A stretch of DNA of 64,000 bases from Aeromonas bestiarum (GTDB taxonomy: Bacteria; Pseudomonadota; Gammaproteobacteria; Enterobacterales; Aeromonadaceae), in contig NZ_CDDA01000028.1 of the NCBI RefSeq assembly GCF_000819745.1, positions 62,001 through 126,000 on the forward strand. Reading direction: 5' to 3'. Positions within the stretch are counted from its first letter, which is position 1, and the number at the start of each line of letters is the position of its first letter. This document shows positions 37,349 through 45,367 of the stretch, piece after piece. Below the pieces are notes generated by a model that was not told the origin of the DNA, did no database searches, and saw only the letters and a program-made list of their open reading frames with translations. The position numbers were made by a program, and so were the translations under genes.

Positions 37349-37407
37349 TGGTCACCCGGTTATTTTCCACCCGCCATTGACCCGGCTGGGGAAAATTTCC
37401 ATCATGA

Positions 37408-37429
37408 GCCAGTCCCCATCGGGACTGGC
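37408..37429. repeat. Inverted repeat before the YejA-like gene
   Basis: Perfect 9-bp arms GCCAGTCCC / GGGACTGGC with a 4-nt loop. It lies 60 nt after the EamA-type gene and 46 nt before the next start. There is no T-run, so an intrinsic terminator is unlikely. Confidence 0.5.
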
Positions 37430-37474
37430 GTCACCAGAGCGTGACCTGCAGGAAGCAGACCATCAGGAGAGAGC

Positions 37475-39331
37475 ATGGATATGCCATCGACAGCCTCAGC
37501 CGGGGTGAGCCCGGTCCCACCCCTTATTCGTACTGCCGCCATCACCCTGACCCTGTTCTGGAGCCCGCTTGGCTGGAGCGCCAGCCTGCCTGCAGACCTC
37601 AAGTGGGAGAGCAACAACACGGATCCTGTCTACGCAGATCCGGCCGCCAAACGGGGCGGCACCTTCCACACCTTTATGACCAGCTTTCCCCTGACCCTGC
37701 GCAAATTCGGCCCCGACTCCAACGGCGGATTTGCCGGTTATGTCAGGGAGACCAACCTGCCGCTGCTGAGTACCCATCCAGTCACCGGCAACCCCATGCC
37801 CATGCTGGCAAACGAGTGGGCCTTCGGCGCCGACAACAAGACGCTCTACTTTCGCATCAACCCCAAGGCGCGCTGGTCGGATGGCCAGCCCGTCACCGCC
37901 GATGACTGGGTGTTTACCCTCAAGATGATGCGCAGCAAGGAGATAAGCGACCCCTGGTACAACAACTACTACAGCACCCAGATAACCGACGTGACCCGCT
38001 TCGATGACCGCACCCTGGCCATCACCAGCGGCAGCGAGAAGAGCCGCCAGGATCTGCTGGAGTCCTTGCCGTTCAGCCCTGAGCCGAGCCACGCCATCAA
38101 GCTCACCGCCAACTGGGTCAAGGAGTACAACTGGAAGATATTGCCGGTCACGGGCCCCTATCAGCTCGGCGAGGTGAAGAAGGGCAAGTCGGTCAGCTTA
38201 GTGCGGATCCAGGATTGGTGGGGCAACGATGAACGCTACCTCCAGCACCGCTTCAATCCGGACAAGATAGAAATCAAGGTACTGCGGGATCAGAACATCG
38301 CCTGGCAGCATTTCTTGCGCGGCGAGCTGGATACCTTCCCGCTGGTCATGCCCAACTGGTGGCACGACAAGACCAAAACCGCCGAGTTCGAGAAGGGTTA
38401 TATCGAGCGGCGCTGGTTCTACAACCAGACCCCCCAATCCCCCATGGGACTCTATCTCAACACAGCCGACCCGCTGCTGAAGGATATCAATGTGCGGCTC
38501 GGCATCCAGCATGCCCTCAACCTCGACAAGATGCTCGCCACCCTGTTGCGAGGGGATTACCAGCGCCTCAACAGCTATGGATCTGGCCAGGGCGCCTTCA
38601 CCAACACTGAGCTCAAGGCTCGCCCGTTCGATCCCCAGCTTGCGCGCAACTACTTCGCCAAGGCTGGTTTCACCGACGCTGGACCGGACGGCACCCTGCA
38701 AAACGAGCGGGGGCAGCCACTGACCCTGAGCATCACCTACACCATTGCGGAGCATGCCCAACGCCTCACCCTGCTGCGAGAAGAGGCCAAGAAGGCGGGG
38801 CTCAATCTCGAACTCAACCTGATGGATGCCTCGGCTGGCTTCAAGTCCATGCTGGAGAAGAAGCACCAGAGTGCCTGGATGGGCTGGAGCTCCGGCCGCT
38901 ACCCCGCCTATTGGGAGCATTTTCACAAGGTCAATGCCAACAAGCCCCAGACCAACAACATCATGAACATAGATGACGAGGCCATCACGGCACTGGTGGA
39001 GCAGTACGACAAGGAGTTCGATTTTGCCAAAAAGGCGGCCCTGTCGCGGCAGGTCCAGCAGCGGCTCTATGAGCTGGCCAGCTTCGTGCCCGCCTATCAG
39101 GTGCCCTATACCCGGGAAGGGGCCTGGCGCTGGATAAAACTGCCCAAGGTGCCGGCAACCCCCAAGAGCGAGCTGCTCTACTGGCCGCTCGATGGCGGAA
39201 ATAGCGGCTACAGCTATGGCGGCCTGTTCTGGATTGACGAGCAGGCGAAGGCGGAAACCAGGGCGGCCATCGAGAGCGGCAAGACCTTCCCCGCCGTCAC
39301 CCTGACAGACACAAGCTACCAGCAGCGCTGA
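37475..39331 (+). CDS. YejA-like periplasmic peptide-binding protein
   Basis: Family-5 solute-binding protein of 618 residues. A signal peptide (IRTAAITLTLFWSPLGWSAS) is followed by the YejA-type start KWESNNTDPVYADPAAKRGG and LRKFGPDSNGGFAGY. YejA binds microcin-type and other peptides for YejBEF. No yejBEF genes are adjacent. ATG 37475 or 37481 are both possible; GGAGAGA precedes them. A strong terminator follows. Confidence 0.88.
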   Translation: MDMPSTASAGVSPVPPLIRTAAITLTLFWSPLGWSASLPADLKWESNNTDPVYADPAAKRGGTFHTFMTSFPLTLRKFGPDSNGGFAGYVRETNLPLLSTHPVTGNPMPMLANEWAFGADNKTLYFRINPKARWSDGQPVTADDWVFTLKMMRSKEISDPWYNNYYSTQITDVTRFDDRTLAITSGSEKSRQDLLESLPFSPEPSHAIKLTANWVKEYNWKILPVTGPYQLGEVKKGKSVSLVRIQDWWGNDERYLQHRFNPDKIEIKVLRDQNIAWQHFLRGELDTFPLVMPNWWHDKTKTAEFEKGYIERRWFYNQTPQSPMGLYLNTADPLLKDINVRLGIQHALNLDKMLATLLRGDYQRLNSYGSGQGAFTNTELKARPFDPQLARNYFAKAGFTDAGPDGTLQNERGQPLTLSITYTIAEHAQRLTLLREEAKKAGLNLELNLMDASAGFKSMLEKKHQSAWMGWSSGRYPAYWEHFHKVNANKPQTNNIMNIDDEAITALVEQYDKEFDFAKKAALSRQVQQRLYELASFVPAYQVPYTREGAWRWIKLPKVPATPKSELLYWPLDGGNSGYSYGGLFWIDEQAKAETRAAIESGKTFPAVTLTDTSYQQR

Positions 39332-39391
39332 GGTGGCTCGCCCTGTCATGGCCTAGTCCCCAAAAGGACACAGCCCATCGGAGCCGAAAAC

Positions 39392-39422
39392 AAAAGACCC
39401 CGCACGTTGGCGGGGTCTTTTT
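39392..39422. terminator. Bidirectional terminator after the YejA-like gene
   Basis: Twelve-bp stem AAAAGACCCCGC / GCGGGGTCTTTT with a 6-nt loop and T-runs on both strands, between convergent genes. Confidence 0.92.
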
Positions 39423-39458
39423 ATTGCAACCAAGGTTGCAAGGGAAGCTCAGAAGCGA

Positions 39459-39851
39459 TCAGGCGCGCTTGGCCTGCTTCTCGGCAATGGCGTCGGCCAC
39501 ATCGGCCGGTTCCAGCACTATGCCTTCCTGATCCGGGGTCGGGAACACGGCAACACACAGCTCGTCCTGCTCCATGCCGTCGACCCAGCGTTCCAGCCAC
39601 ACCTTGAGGGTGATGGACTGCGGCTTGCACTCGGCCCACTCACCCTCGGCCCACGCCTGGGCGTACTCGGGGTGCGGCCATACCGGAATGCAATCTTCAT
39701 CGTCTGTGGTCAGCATCATGACGCCGTGCTCGTCGGTCAGGACGAACAGCTCTTCGTGCTCGACCAGCTTGCTGATGAAGTGCTCGTAGCGGTAGTCGGC
39801 GTTCAGTTGCAGCGCAGCATTGCGCTCGGTTTCGCTCAATTCATAGCTCAT
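39459..39851 (-). CDS. DUF2750 family protein
   Basis: 130 residues, acidic. It matches the DUF2750 pattern: ERNAALQLNADYRYEHFISKL, then LTDEHGVMMLTTDDEDCIPVWPH and LKVWLERWVDGMEQDEL. Function is unknown. The start at 39851 fits the family N-terminus; an open extension upstream has two more ATGs but no better ribosome site. Confidence 0.8.
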   Translation of the reverse strand: MSYELSETERNAALQLNADYRYEHFISKLVEHEELFVLTDEHGVMMLTTDDEDCIPVWPHPEYAQAWAEGEWAECKPQSITLKVWLERWVDGMEQDELCVAVFPTPDQEGIVLEPADVADAIAEKQAKRA

Positions 39852-39945
39852 TGGCCAAGTCTCTCTTTCAATAAAGGGCGCCATGTTCACATCTTGCTGG
39901 CGGCTTGTCCAGTATGAGAGATCGGTCACCTATTTTTCGGCGATA

Positions 39946-40503
39946 TCAACCCAGCTCAGGCGTCACCAGGGTGATCTCCACCGTCTCGCAGCAACGCTGG
40001 CGCAACCAGTAGGCAGATTCCACCTCGACGAAGCAGAGTTGATCCCGTCCCGCCTGCACGCCCTGCATGATCTGCTCGAACCGCAACTGCTGTTGCTGCT
40101 CCCAGGCGCTGGCCAGTTTGCTGCCATGGGCCTCGTCCACCACCTCGCGGCGCAGCTCGAACAGGTTATCGGTGATCGGACTGTTTATCTTGGCCGGGCC
40201 ATGCCAGTACATCAGCAGGTTGTCCATCATCTCGGTGTCATAGTTGGCAAGGGCATCCAGCTCGGGGGTCGCCCCGACATCGCTGGCGGCAAAGTCACAC
40301 CAGCCCGCCGTCAGCGACGCCAGGGTTTGCGCAGCCGCCCCCTTGCCATGCTGACGCAAGGCAGCCACATCAGCGCCCTTGATCGCGGGCAGCCAGATAT
40401 CGCCCTGATGCTGGTCGAGCAGCGGCAGCAACAGGGAGGTGGGATAAACAGGGAAACGGGGGCCAAGAGAGTGAAGCAGTGATACTAGCGTGATCTTTAC
40501 CAT
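39946..40503 (-). CDS. Uncharacterised 185-residue protein
   Basis: No signal peptide and no membrane helix. It is mixed alpha/beta, with a Leu/Pro-rich start and Gln-rich helix EQQQQLRFEQIM late in the chain. No family was recognised. It lies 94 nt upstream of the DUF2750 gene in the same direction. The 251-bp interval on its other side (40504-40754) shows nothing I recognise. Confidence 0.65.
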   Translation of the reverse strand: MVKITLVSLLHSLGPRFPVYPTSLLLPLLDQHQGDIWLPAIKGADVAALRQHGKGAAAQTLASLTAGWCDFAASDVGATPELDALANYDTEMMDNLLMYWHGPAKINSPITDNLFELRREVVDEAHGSKLASAWEQQQQLRFEQIMQGVQAGRDQLCFVEVESAYWLRQRCCETVEITLVTPELG

Positions 40504-40754
40504 GAGGGGCGCCTTGAACTGGAAGGCCGATATGCTGTGCTCGGCCAGAAAGACAAAGGAGGGCCCTATCCTATCATGTTTGAACGCCCGCGAGCGGACT
40601 CACATTTTCACGGCTCAAATCGGAGGGCAATGCCCAAAAAAACAGCGTTCAGGCAGGGTGGCGCCAGAGAAAGCCCAATAGTTTGAACCAGCGCCCACTA
40701 AAGTGGATCCGGGAATGCTAGTTTGCATACATCTTTAGCGTAAGGAGTGCATTC

Positions 40755-41003
40755 ATGATTGGGATCGACCAGATTTCTAACGACTTTGTAAACGACTTGA
40801 AAATACTGGCATGCTTTGATCCGGCCAACATGAGCCTGGGGATCAAGTTGCGCAGTGACATGTCCGACGAGCTGTGCCAGGCGGCAGTACGCCTGCATCA
40901 GCAAGGTCTCATCAGCGCAGAAGATGGCGGCTACCTGACTCCTTTTGGCATGACCATGGTTGAGCATCTGCAGCATCTGATAGTCGCACTCAAACCGCTT
41001 TGA
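40755..41003 (+). CDS. TIGR02647-type small protein
   Basis: 82 residues. It resembles the TIGR02647 family: LKILACFDPANMSLGIKL, then QAAVRLHQQGLISAEDGGYLT and a closing helix. The layout resembles a small winged helix, and the family is often labelled DNA-binding, without proof. The 3' end overlaps the convergent gene by 14 nt. Confidence 0.75.
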   Translation: MIGIDQISNDFVNDLKILACFDPANMSLGIKLRSDMSDELCQAAVRLHQQGLISAEDGGYLTPFGMTMVEHLQHLIVALKPL

Positions 41004-41295
41004 TCGCCTGCGGGGCCCAGAGTGAAAAGTTGAGCAACTCCCAGCGCGAGCCCTGCCGCAGCAAACAGGCAAACAGCAAAGGACCTTCGGGTCCTTTTAC
41101 TTTGCCATCGACCATCCATTCGCCTTCCCGTTTAGGCAAAGGCTGCGCCTTGATCTCATCGGGCACAATTGTGCTTCCCAGGCGAACTTGTACAAACTGC
41201 TGGCACACGGCTTTCGCTTCCGTGGCAAAAGCATTCTGTGCCTGAGTATTGGTGGAGATGAGCAGGCTGGCGGCCAGCAGGAGTGATGGAATCAT
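40990..41295 (-). CDS. Small predicted periplasmic protein
   Basis: 101 residues beginning with a signal peptide (IPSLLLAASLLISTNTQAQ), leaving a mature domain of about 80 residues with two cysteines (AVCQQF and FACLL). No family recognised. An in-frame GTG at 41343 is an alternative start; the ATG at 41295 gives the clean signal peptide but has no obvious ribosome site. Confidence 0.6.
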   Translation of the reverse strand: MIPSLLLAASLLISTNTQAQNAFATEAKAVCQQFVQVRLGSTIVPDEIKAQPLPKREGEWMVDGKVKGPEGPLLFACLLRQGSRWELLNFSLWAPQAIKAV

Positions 41296-41351
41296 GGTGA
41301 GATATGGCGGCGAAAGTGAAGTCGATACAAGTCTAAAAAGCACCCATAAAC

Positions 41352-41384
41352 AAAAAGCCGTGGAACCAGAGGTACCACGGCTTT
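41352..41384 (-). terminator. Terminator of the cold-shock gene
   Basis: Ten-bp stem AAAGCCGTGG / CCACGGCTTT with an 11-nt loop and a T-run on the minus strand, 17 nt after the csp stop. Confidence 0.9.
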
Positions 41385-41401
41385 CTTAAATTCTGTAAGA
41401 A

Positions 41402-41611
41402 TTACAGAGCAGTTACGTTCTCAGCCTGCGGGCCTTTCTGACCTTGGGTCACGGAGAACTGTACGCGCTGACCTTCAGCCAGGGTACGGAAACCGTTACC
41501 GCTGATAGCGCTGAAGTGAACGAAAACGTCCGGGCCGTTTTCTTGCTGGATGAAGCCAAAACCTTTGGTTTCGTTGAAAAACTTAACGGTACCGGTGATC
41601 ATGTTAGACAT
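41402..41611 (-). CDS. Cold-shock protein, CspA family
   Basis: 69-residue single cold-shock domain. RNA-binding motifs RNP1 (KGFGFIQ) and RNP2 (VFVHFSAI) are intact. It acts as an RNA chaperone that melts structured mRNA. The gene has a leader of about 130 nt, typical of temperature-regulated csp mRNAs. Which paralogue (CspA, CspE or other) cannot be decided. Confidence 0.93.
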   Translation of the reverse strand: MSNMITGTVKFFNETKGFGFIQQENGPDVFVHFSAISGNGFRTLAEGQRVQFSVTQGQKGPQAENVTAL

Positions 41612-41751
41612 ATCTATAACCTGTATTCAAAATAATTACTTATGCTTTTCAGCGGATAAAGCTCAAAAACGGGATTAACTTATGAACAACAGGAAAAGAT
41701 GTAAAACATCATATTCATTGACATAACTTTCGCCCTTTCAAGCTGGTTTAG

Positions 41752-41779
41752 ATTATACGTGGCTTTGGGGATTACGCAA
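41752..41779 (-). promoter_or_regulatory. Promoter of the cold-shock gene
   Basis: TTGCGT (41779-41774), 16-bp spacer, TATAAT (41757-41752). The predicted transcript start near 41745 leaves a long AT-rich leader before the ATG at 41611. Confidence 0.65.
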
Positions 41780-41816
41780 ACAAATTTGTGCCCTGCCGAC
41801 GGCAGGGCACAAGGGT

Positions 41817-42917
41817 TTATAGCGCGGGTGCTTCCAGTGCCTGAACCAGTACCTTGAGGAAGCGTGCAGCCTCGCCGCCGGTGCAGGCTCTGTGGTCAAA
41901 CGTCATCGACAATGGCAGTGCCCTGACCGGACGAGCCTCTCCGTGGATGAACACCACCTTCTCGAACAACTTGCCGGCGCCTATGATGGCCACCTGAGGT
42001 GGCGTCACTATCGGGCTGGCATAGCGGCCGGCGATGGCACCGAAGTTGGTGAGGGTGATGGTCGCCCCCTGCAGCATCTCCCGCGGCACGGCGCGCGCCT
42101 TCACATCGGCGATCATGCGATCCAGCCCCTGCCGGATGTCTGCCCCCTCCCGCTCAGCCACGTTCTCCATCACGGGCACATAGAGCCCATGCCGGGAGTC
42201 TACCGCAATGGCGACGTTGACCTCCTGGAACAGCCGCCTTGAGAGCGTATCGCCATCAAACCAGGCGTTCATGGAGGGCTCGGCACGACAGGCGACGCCG
42301 ATGGCCTTGATGAGGCGTACCGTCACATCCTCATCCGGGTGCCAGTGACGCAGATCCACCTCGTCGGTAATGCTGACCGGCACCACAGTCTGATGGGAAA
42401 GCTCCATCGCCTTGGCCATGGCCCGGCGCGAACCCTTGAGGAATTCGTTGCCGCTGCTTTGCTGAGCCTCGAATGCCGCCTGCACGTCCTGCTCTGTCAC
42501 CATGCCAGCGCTGCCACTACCCTTGATCCGGTCTATGTCCAGCCCCAATTTTTGCGCCAGCAGACGCACGGCAGGCATGGCCTGTACCAGGCTGCCACCC
42601 GGGGCTATGGCACCCACCACGAAGTGATCCTCGATATGCTGTTGATGGGCACTGACCTTGCCCACGACTGTGCCGTCATCCTCGCCCCCTTCGAACTCAA
42701 CCAGCGGCGCGCCTATGTGGAGTATGTCGCCCTCCTGCCCGCACAACCTGGCGATCACCCCCGCCACCGGCGAGGGCACATCCACCAGTGCCTTGGCGGT
42801 TTCTACCGACAACAACACCTGATCGACACTCACCGTATCGCCGGCGCTCACCTTCCATTCGACTATCTCGGCCTCGGCCAAGCCTTCGCCCAGATCCGGT
42901 AATTTGAAAAATTTCAT
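41817..42917 (-). CDS. bkdB: 2-oxoacid dehydrogenase E2 (dihydrolipoyl acyltransferase, branched-chain type)
   Basis: 366 residues. One lipoyl domain (about 1-78) carries the lipoylated lysine K42 in ETAKA. A peripheral subunit-binding domain (about 110-145) and the acyltransferase core follow. The core ends with DHRACTGG, so the usual acidic residue of the DHRxxDG active-site motif is threonine. It overlaps the E1 beta stop by ATGA. Single lipoyl domain and gene order favour a branched-chain 2-oxoacid complex over pyruvate dehydrogenase. Confidence 0.88.
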   Translation of the reverse strand: MKFFKLPDLGEGLAEAEIVEWKVSAGDTVSVDQVLLSVETAKALVDVPSPVAGVIARLCGQEGDILHIGAPLVEFEGGEDDGTVVGKVSAHQQHIEDHFVVGAIAPGGSLVQAMPAVRLLAQKLGLDIDRIKGSGSAGMVTEQDVQAAFEAQQSSGNEFLKGSRRAMAKAMELSHQTVVPVSITDEVDLRHWHPDEDVTVRLIKAIGVACRAEPSMNAWFDGDTLSRRLFQEVNVAIAVDSRHGLYVPVMENVAEREGADIRQGLDRMIADVKARAVPREMLQGATITLTNFGAIAGRYASPIVTPPQVAIIGAGKLFEKVVFIHGEARPVRALPLSMTFDHRACTGGEAARFLKVLVQALEAPAL

Positions 42918-43897
42918 AGCCACTTCTCCATCAGCTGATGCGCTGCGTCCGCGATATCCTGCTCGGTGATGAGGTAATACTCTTCGTTGCGGTAGTAGGG
43001 CACGGCGGCATCCACCCCGGTGAGGCGCTTTGGCGGTGCCTTGAGGGAGGTCAACGCCTCCTCGGTCACCCGCGCCACTATCTCGGCGCCCACCCCGAAG
43101 CTGCCGCACGCCTCGTGTACCACCAGCAGACGGCCCGTCTTGCGCACAGAGGCCAGAATGCTCTCCATGTCCAGCGGCTTGATGGTGGCAAGATCCAGCA
43201 CTTCACACTGAATATCCTGCTCCGCCAGCAGACTTGCCGCTCGCATCACCTCCTGAATGCAGGCCCCCCAGGCGACCACTGTGATGTCCCGTCCCGGCCG
43301 CAGGGTGAAGCAGACGTCCAGCGGCAGGCCGACACCGTCATCCACCACGTCCGACTTCATGGAGCGATAGATGCGATCAGGCTCGAAGAACATCACGGGA
43401 TCCGGGTCGCGAATGGCCGAGAGCAGCAAGCCATAGGCCCGTCTCGGACTGGAGGGAATGACCACCCGCAGGCCCGGAATATGGGCAAACAGGGCTTCGA
43501 CGCTCTCGCTGTGGTGCTCCGGCGAGTGGATGCCGGCGCCATAGGGAGAGCGGTAAACGATGGGACAGGAGAGACGGCCACGGGTGCGGTTACGCATCCG
43601 CGCCGCCTGACAGATGATCTGCTCCATGCCGGGGAAGATGAAGCCCTGAAACTGGAACTCGGCCACCGGCTTGAGCCCCTGGGTCGCCATGCCGACCGCC
43701 ACCCCGGCAATCAGTCCCTCGGCCAGCGGCGTGTCTATCACCCGCTTGAAACCAAACTTGTCACGCAGGCCGACTGTGGCGCGAAACACCCCGCCGTTGA
43801 CCCCCACGTCCTCACCAAGCACCACCACATCGGGGTCGTGCTCCATCTCGTGATGCAGCGCCAGATTGATCGCTTCGAGCAGTGTCATTTCACTCAT
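42914..43897 (-). CDS. bkdA2: 2-oxoacid dehydrogenase E1 beta subunit
   Basis: 327 residues of the transketolase-like beta chain: ALHHEMEHDPDVVVLGEDVG, then the GLIAGVAVGMA region and the C-terminal domain with VVHEACGSFGVGAEIVA. It pairs with the alpha chain to decarboxylate branched-chain 2-oxoacids. GGAGG precedes ATG 43897. A 37-codon ORF fills the gap to E1 alpha. Confidence 0.9.
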   Translation of the reverse strand: MSEMTLLEAINLALHHEMEHDPDVVVLGEDVGVNGGVFRATVGLRDKFGFKRVIDTPLAEGLIAGVAVGMATQGLKPVAEFQFQGFIFPGMEQIICQAARMRNRTRGRLSCPIVYRSPYGAGIHSPEHHSESVEALFAHIPGLRVVIPSSPRRAYGLLLSAIRDPDPVMFFEPDRIYRSMKSDVVDDGVGLPLDVCFTLRPGRDITVVAWGACIQEVMRAASLLAEQDIQCEVLDLATIKPLDMESILASVRKTGRLLVVHEACGSFGVGAEIVARVTEEALTSLKAPPKRLTGVDAAVPYYRNEEYYLITEQDIADAAHQLMEKWL

Positions 43898-44003
43898 GCA
43901 GCCTCCCCGACGCAGCGTCATCAGCCACCCCATTCCCCTTGCGTGTCATGTCATCCCGCCACGCTGGCTTGACGGCATCCTGCAGTATCATCTCATCCAT
44001 CAT
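43890..44003 (-). CDS. Candidate tiny coupled ORF between E1 alpha and E1 beta
   Basis: Thirty-seven codons starting MMDEMILQDAVKP and ending GRLHE. Its ATG overlaps the E1 alpha stop (ATGA) and its TGA overlaps the E1 beta ATG. GGGAGGA lies 6-7 nt upstream, one of the best ribosome sites in the operon. It may be a coupling ORF that carries ribosomes from E1 alpha to E1 beta, or encode a small protein. No homology recognised. Confidence 0.4.
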   Translation of the reverse strand: MMDEMILQDAVKPAWRDDMTRKGNGVADDAASGRLHE

Positions 44004-45094
44004 GAGCGTTCCTCCCCGGCGTGACGCTGCATGCCCTTGGCGATGATGCGCTGGCGCTGCCCGCGATAATCCTTGGGCAACTCGGCAAACTGATAGTCGA
44101 GCAGGGTTTCCGGTGCTTGCGGGGCCGTGCCTTCATAGGCAGCCACGGCGCGATCGACCTCCCGGCTCGCCTCGGCCAGCAGCGCCTGCTCCTGATGCTC
44201 GTCCCACCAGCCCTGTTCAAACATGAACTGGCGCAGCCGCTTGACCGGCTCCCTGGCCCAGGCGGCTTCCACTTCGGCGGCGTCGCGATAGCGGGTCGCA
44301 TCGTCGGCCGTGGTGTGATCCCCCAGTCGATAGCTGATCGCCTCTATGAGGGTCGGGCCCTTGCCGGTGCGCGCCCGCTCCACGGCGATGCGGGTGGCAT
44401 CATAGACGGCCACCACATCGTTGCCGTCGACCTGAATGCTGCGTACCCCGGCCCCTATCCCTTTCTGGGCCAGGGTGGGAGCACTCGACTGCAACTTGCG
44501 CGGCACCGAGATGGCCCACTGGTTGTTGTTGATGATCATCACCATGGGCAGATGCCAGACACCGGCGCAGTTGAGCCCCTCCAGAAAGTCGCCCTTGGAG
44601 GTACCACCGTCGCCTATGGTGACCACGGCGACGCGAGGCTGGTTGCGCAACTTGAAGGCCGCCGCTATGCCGGCGGCATGGGTGATCTGGGTGGCGATGG
44701 GCACGCAGATGGGCAGGTCCTCCGACAGCTCGCCATCGGCCTTGTAAAAGACACAACCCCGTTCATCCCCGCCCCAATATTGCAGGTTTTTCTCCATGGG
44801 CACGCCCCGCACGTAGAGGGTGGGCATGTCCCGGTAGTAGGGCACATAGACATCCTGCTCCTGCATGGCGAGCCCGACCCCTATCCCGACCGCCTCTGCT
44901 CCCAGATGGGAGGGAAAGGTGCCGAGTTTGCCGGTTCGCTGCAGCGCGATTGCTTTCTTGTCATAGCTGCGCACCATCACCATGTTGCGGTAGAAAGTGT
45001 GCAGTATCGCCTTGTCCAGCCAGGTCGGCAGTGTCGCGACCGGGCGCCCCTCCTCATCGAGGTAACGAAGGAAAGGGATGTCGACATGGGTCAT
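44000..45094 (-). CDS. bkdA1: 2-oxoacid dehydrogenase E1 alpha subunit
   Basis: 364 residues. The thiamine-diphosphate motif runs from GDGGTSKGDF to NNNQWAIS. The SHLGAEAVGIGVGLAM and YRDMPTLYVRGVP segments fit branched-chain E1 alpha. First gene of the E1 alpha-E1 beta-E2 operon; AAGGAG precedes the ATG. No E3 gene is nearby, so lipoamide dehydrogenase must come from elsewhere. Confidence 0.9.
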   Translation of the reverse strand: MTHVDIPFLRYLDEEGRPVATLPTWLDKAILHTFYRNMVMVRSYDKKAIALQRTGKLGTFPSHLGAEAVGIGVGLAMQEQDVYVPYYRDMPTLYVRGVPMEKNLQYWGGDERGCVFYKADGELSEDLPICVPIATQITHAAGIAAAFKLRNQPRVAVVTIGDGGTSKGDFLEGLNCAGVWHLPMVMIINNNQWAISVPRKLQSSAPTLAQKGIGAGVRSIQVDGNDVVAVYDATRIAVERARTGKGPTLIEAISYRLGDHTTADDATRYRDAAEVEAAWAREPVKRLRQFMFEQGWWDEHQEQALLAEASREVDRAVAAYEGTAPQAPETLLDYQFAELPKDYRGQRQRIIAKGMQRHAGEERS

Positions 45095-45118
45095 AACTGG
45101 CTCCTTGCCGTTGTCAAC

Positions 45119-45137
45119 GTCACCACCATGAGGTGAC
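45119..45137. promoter_or_regulatory. Inverted repeat in the bkd leader
   Basis: GTCACC and GGTGAC arms, 7-nt centre, 25 nt upstream of the E1 alpha start. Possible operator. The remaining upstream region to the astE terminator is AT-rich with no stronger element. Confidence 0.35.
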
Positions 45138-45251
45138 CCTTAGAATGTAAATAAGATGTTAACTAAAGAGCAATGTGATTTAACCAGGTAAGACCAGTAG
45201 AAACTTCTTTAATTTCAGAAAGACATTGAACTTTTCGGCTGAGCAGAGACG

Positions 45252-45278
45252 AAAAAGGGAGCCGCTTCGGGCTCCCTG
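45252..45278 (-). terminator. Terminator downstream of astE
   Basis: Stem AGGGAGCC / GGCTCCCT with a 6-nt loop and five T residues on the minus strand. It lies 90 nt after the astE stop and ahead of the bkd promoter region. Confidence 0.88.
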
Positions 45279-45367
45279 TTCGGGCGGTTGCGGGATCAAT
45301 CCCACGAGGATGAAGGGGCGCCACCAGCCGCACGGCGCGCTGGTGGAGGGCCCCAAAAGGGTTCAGC

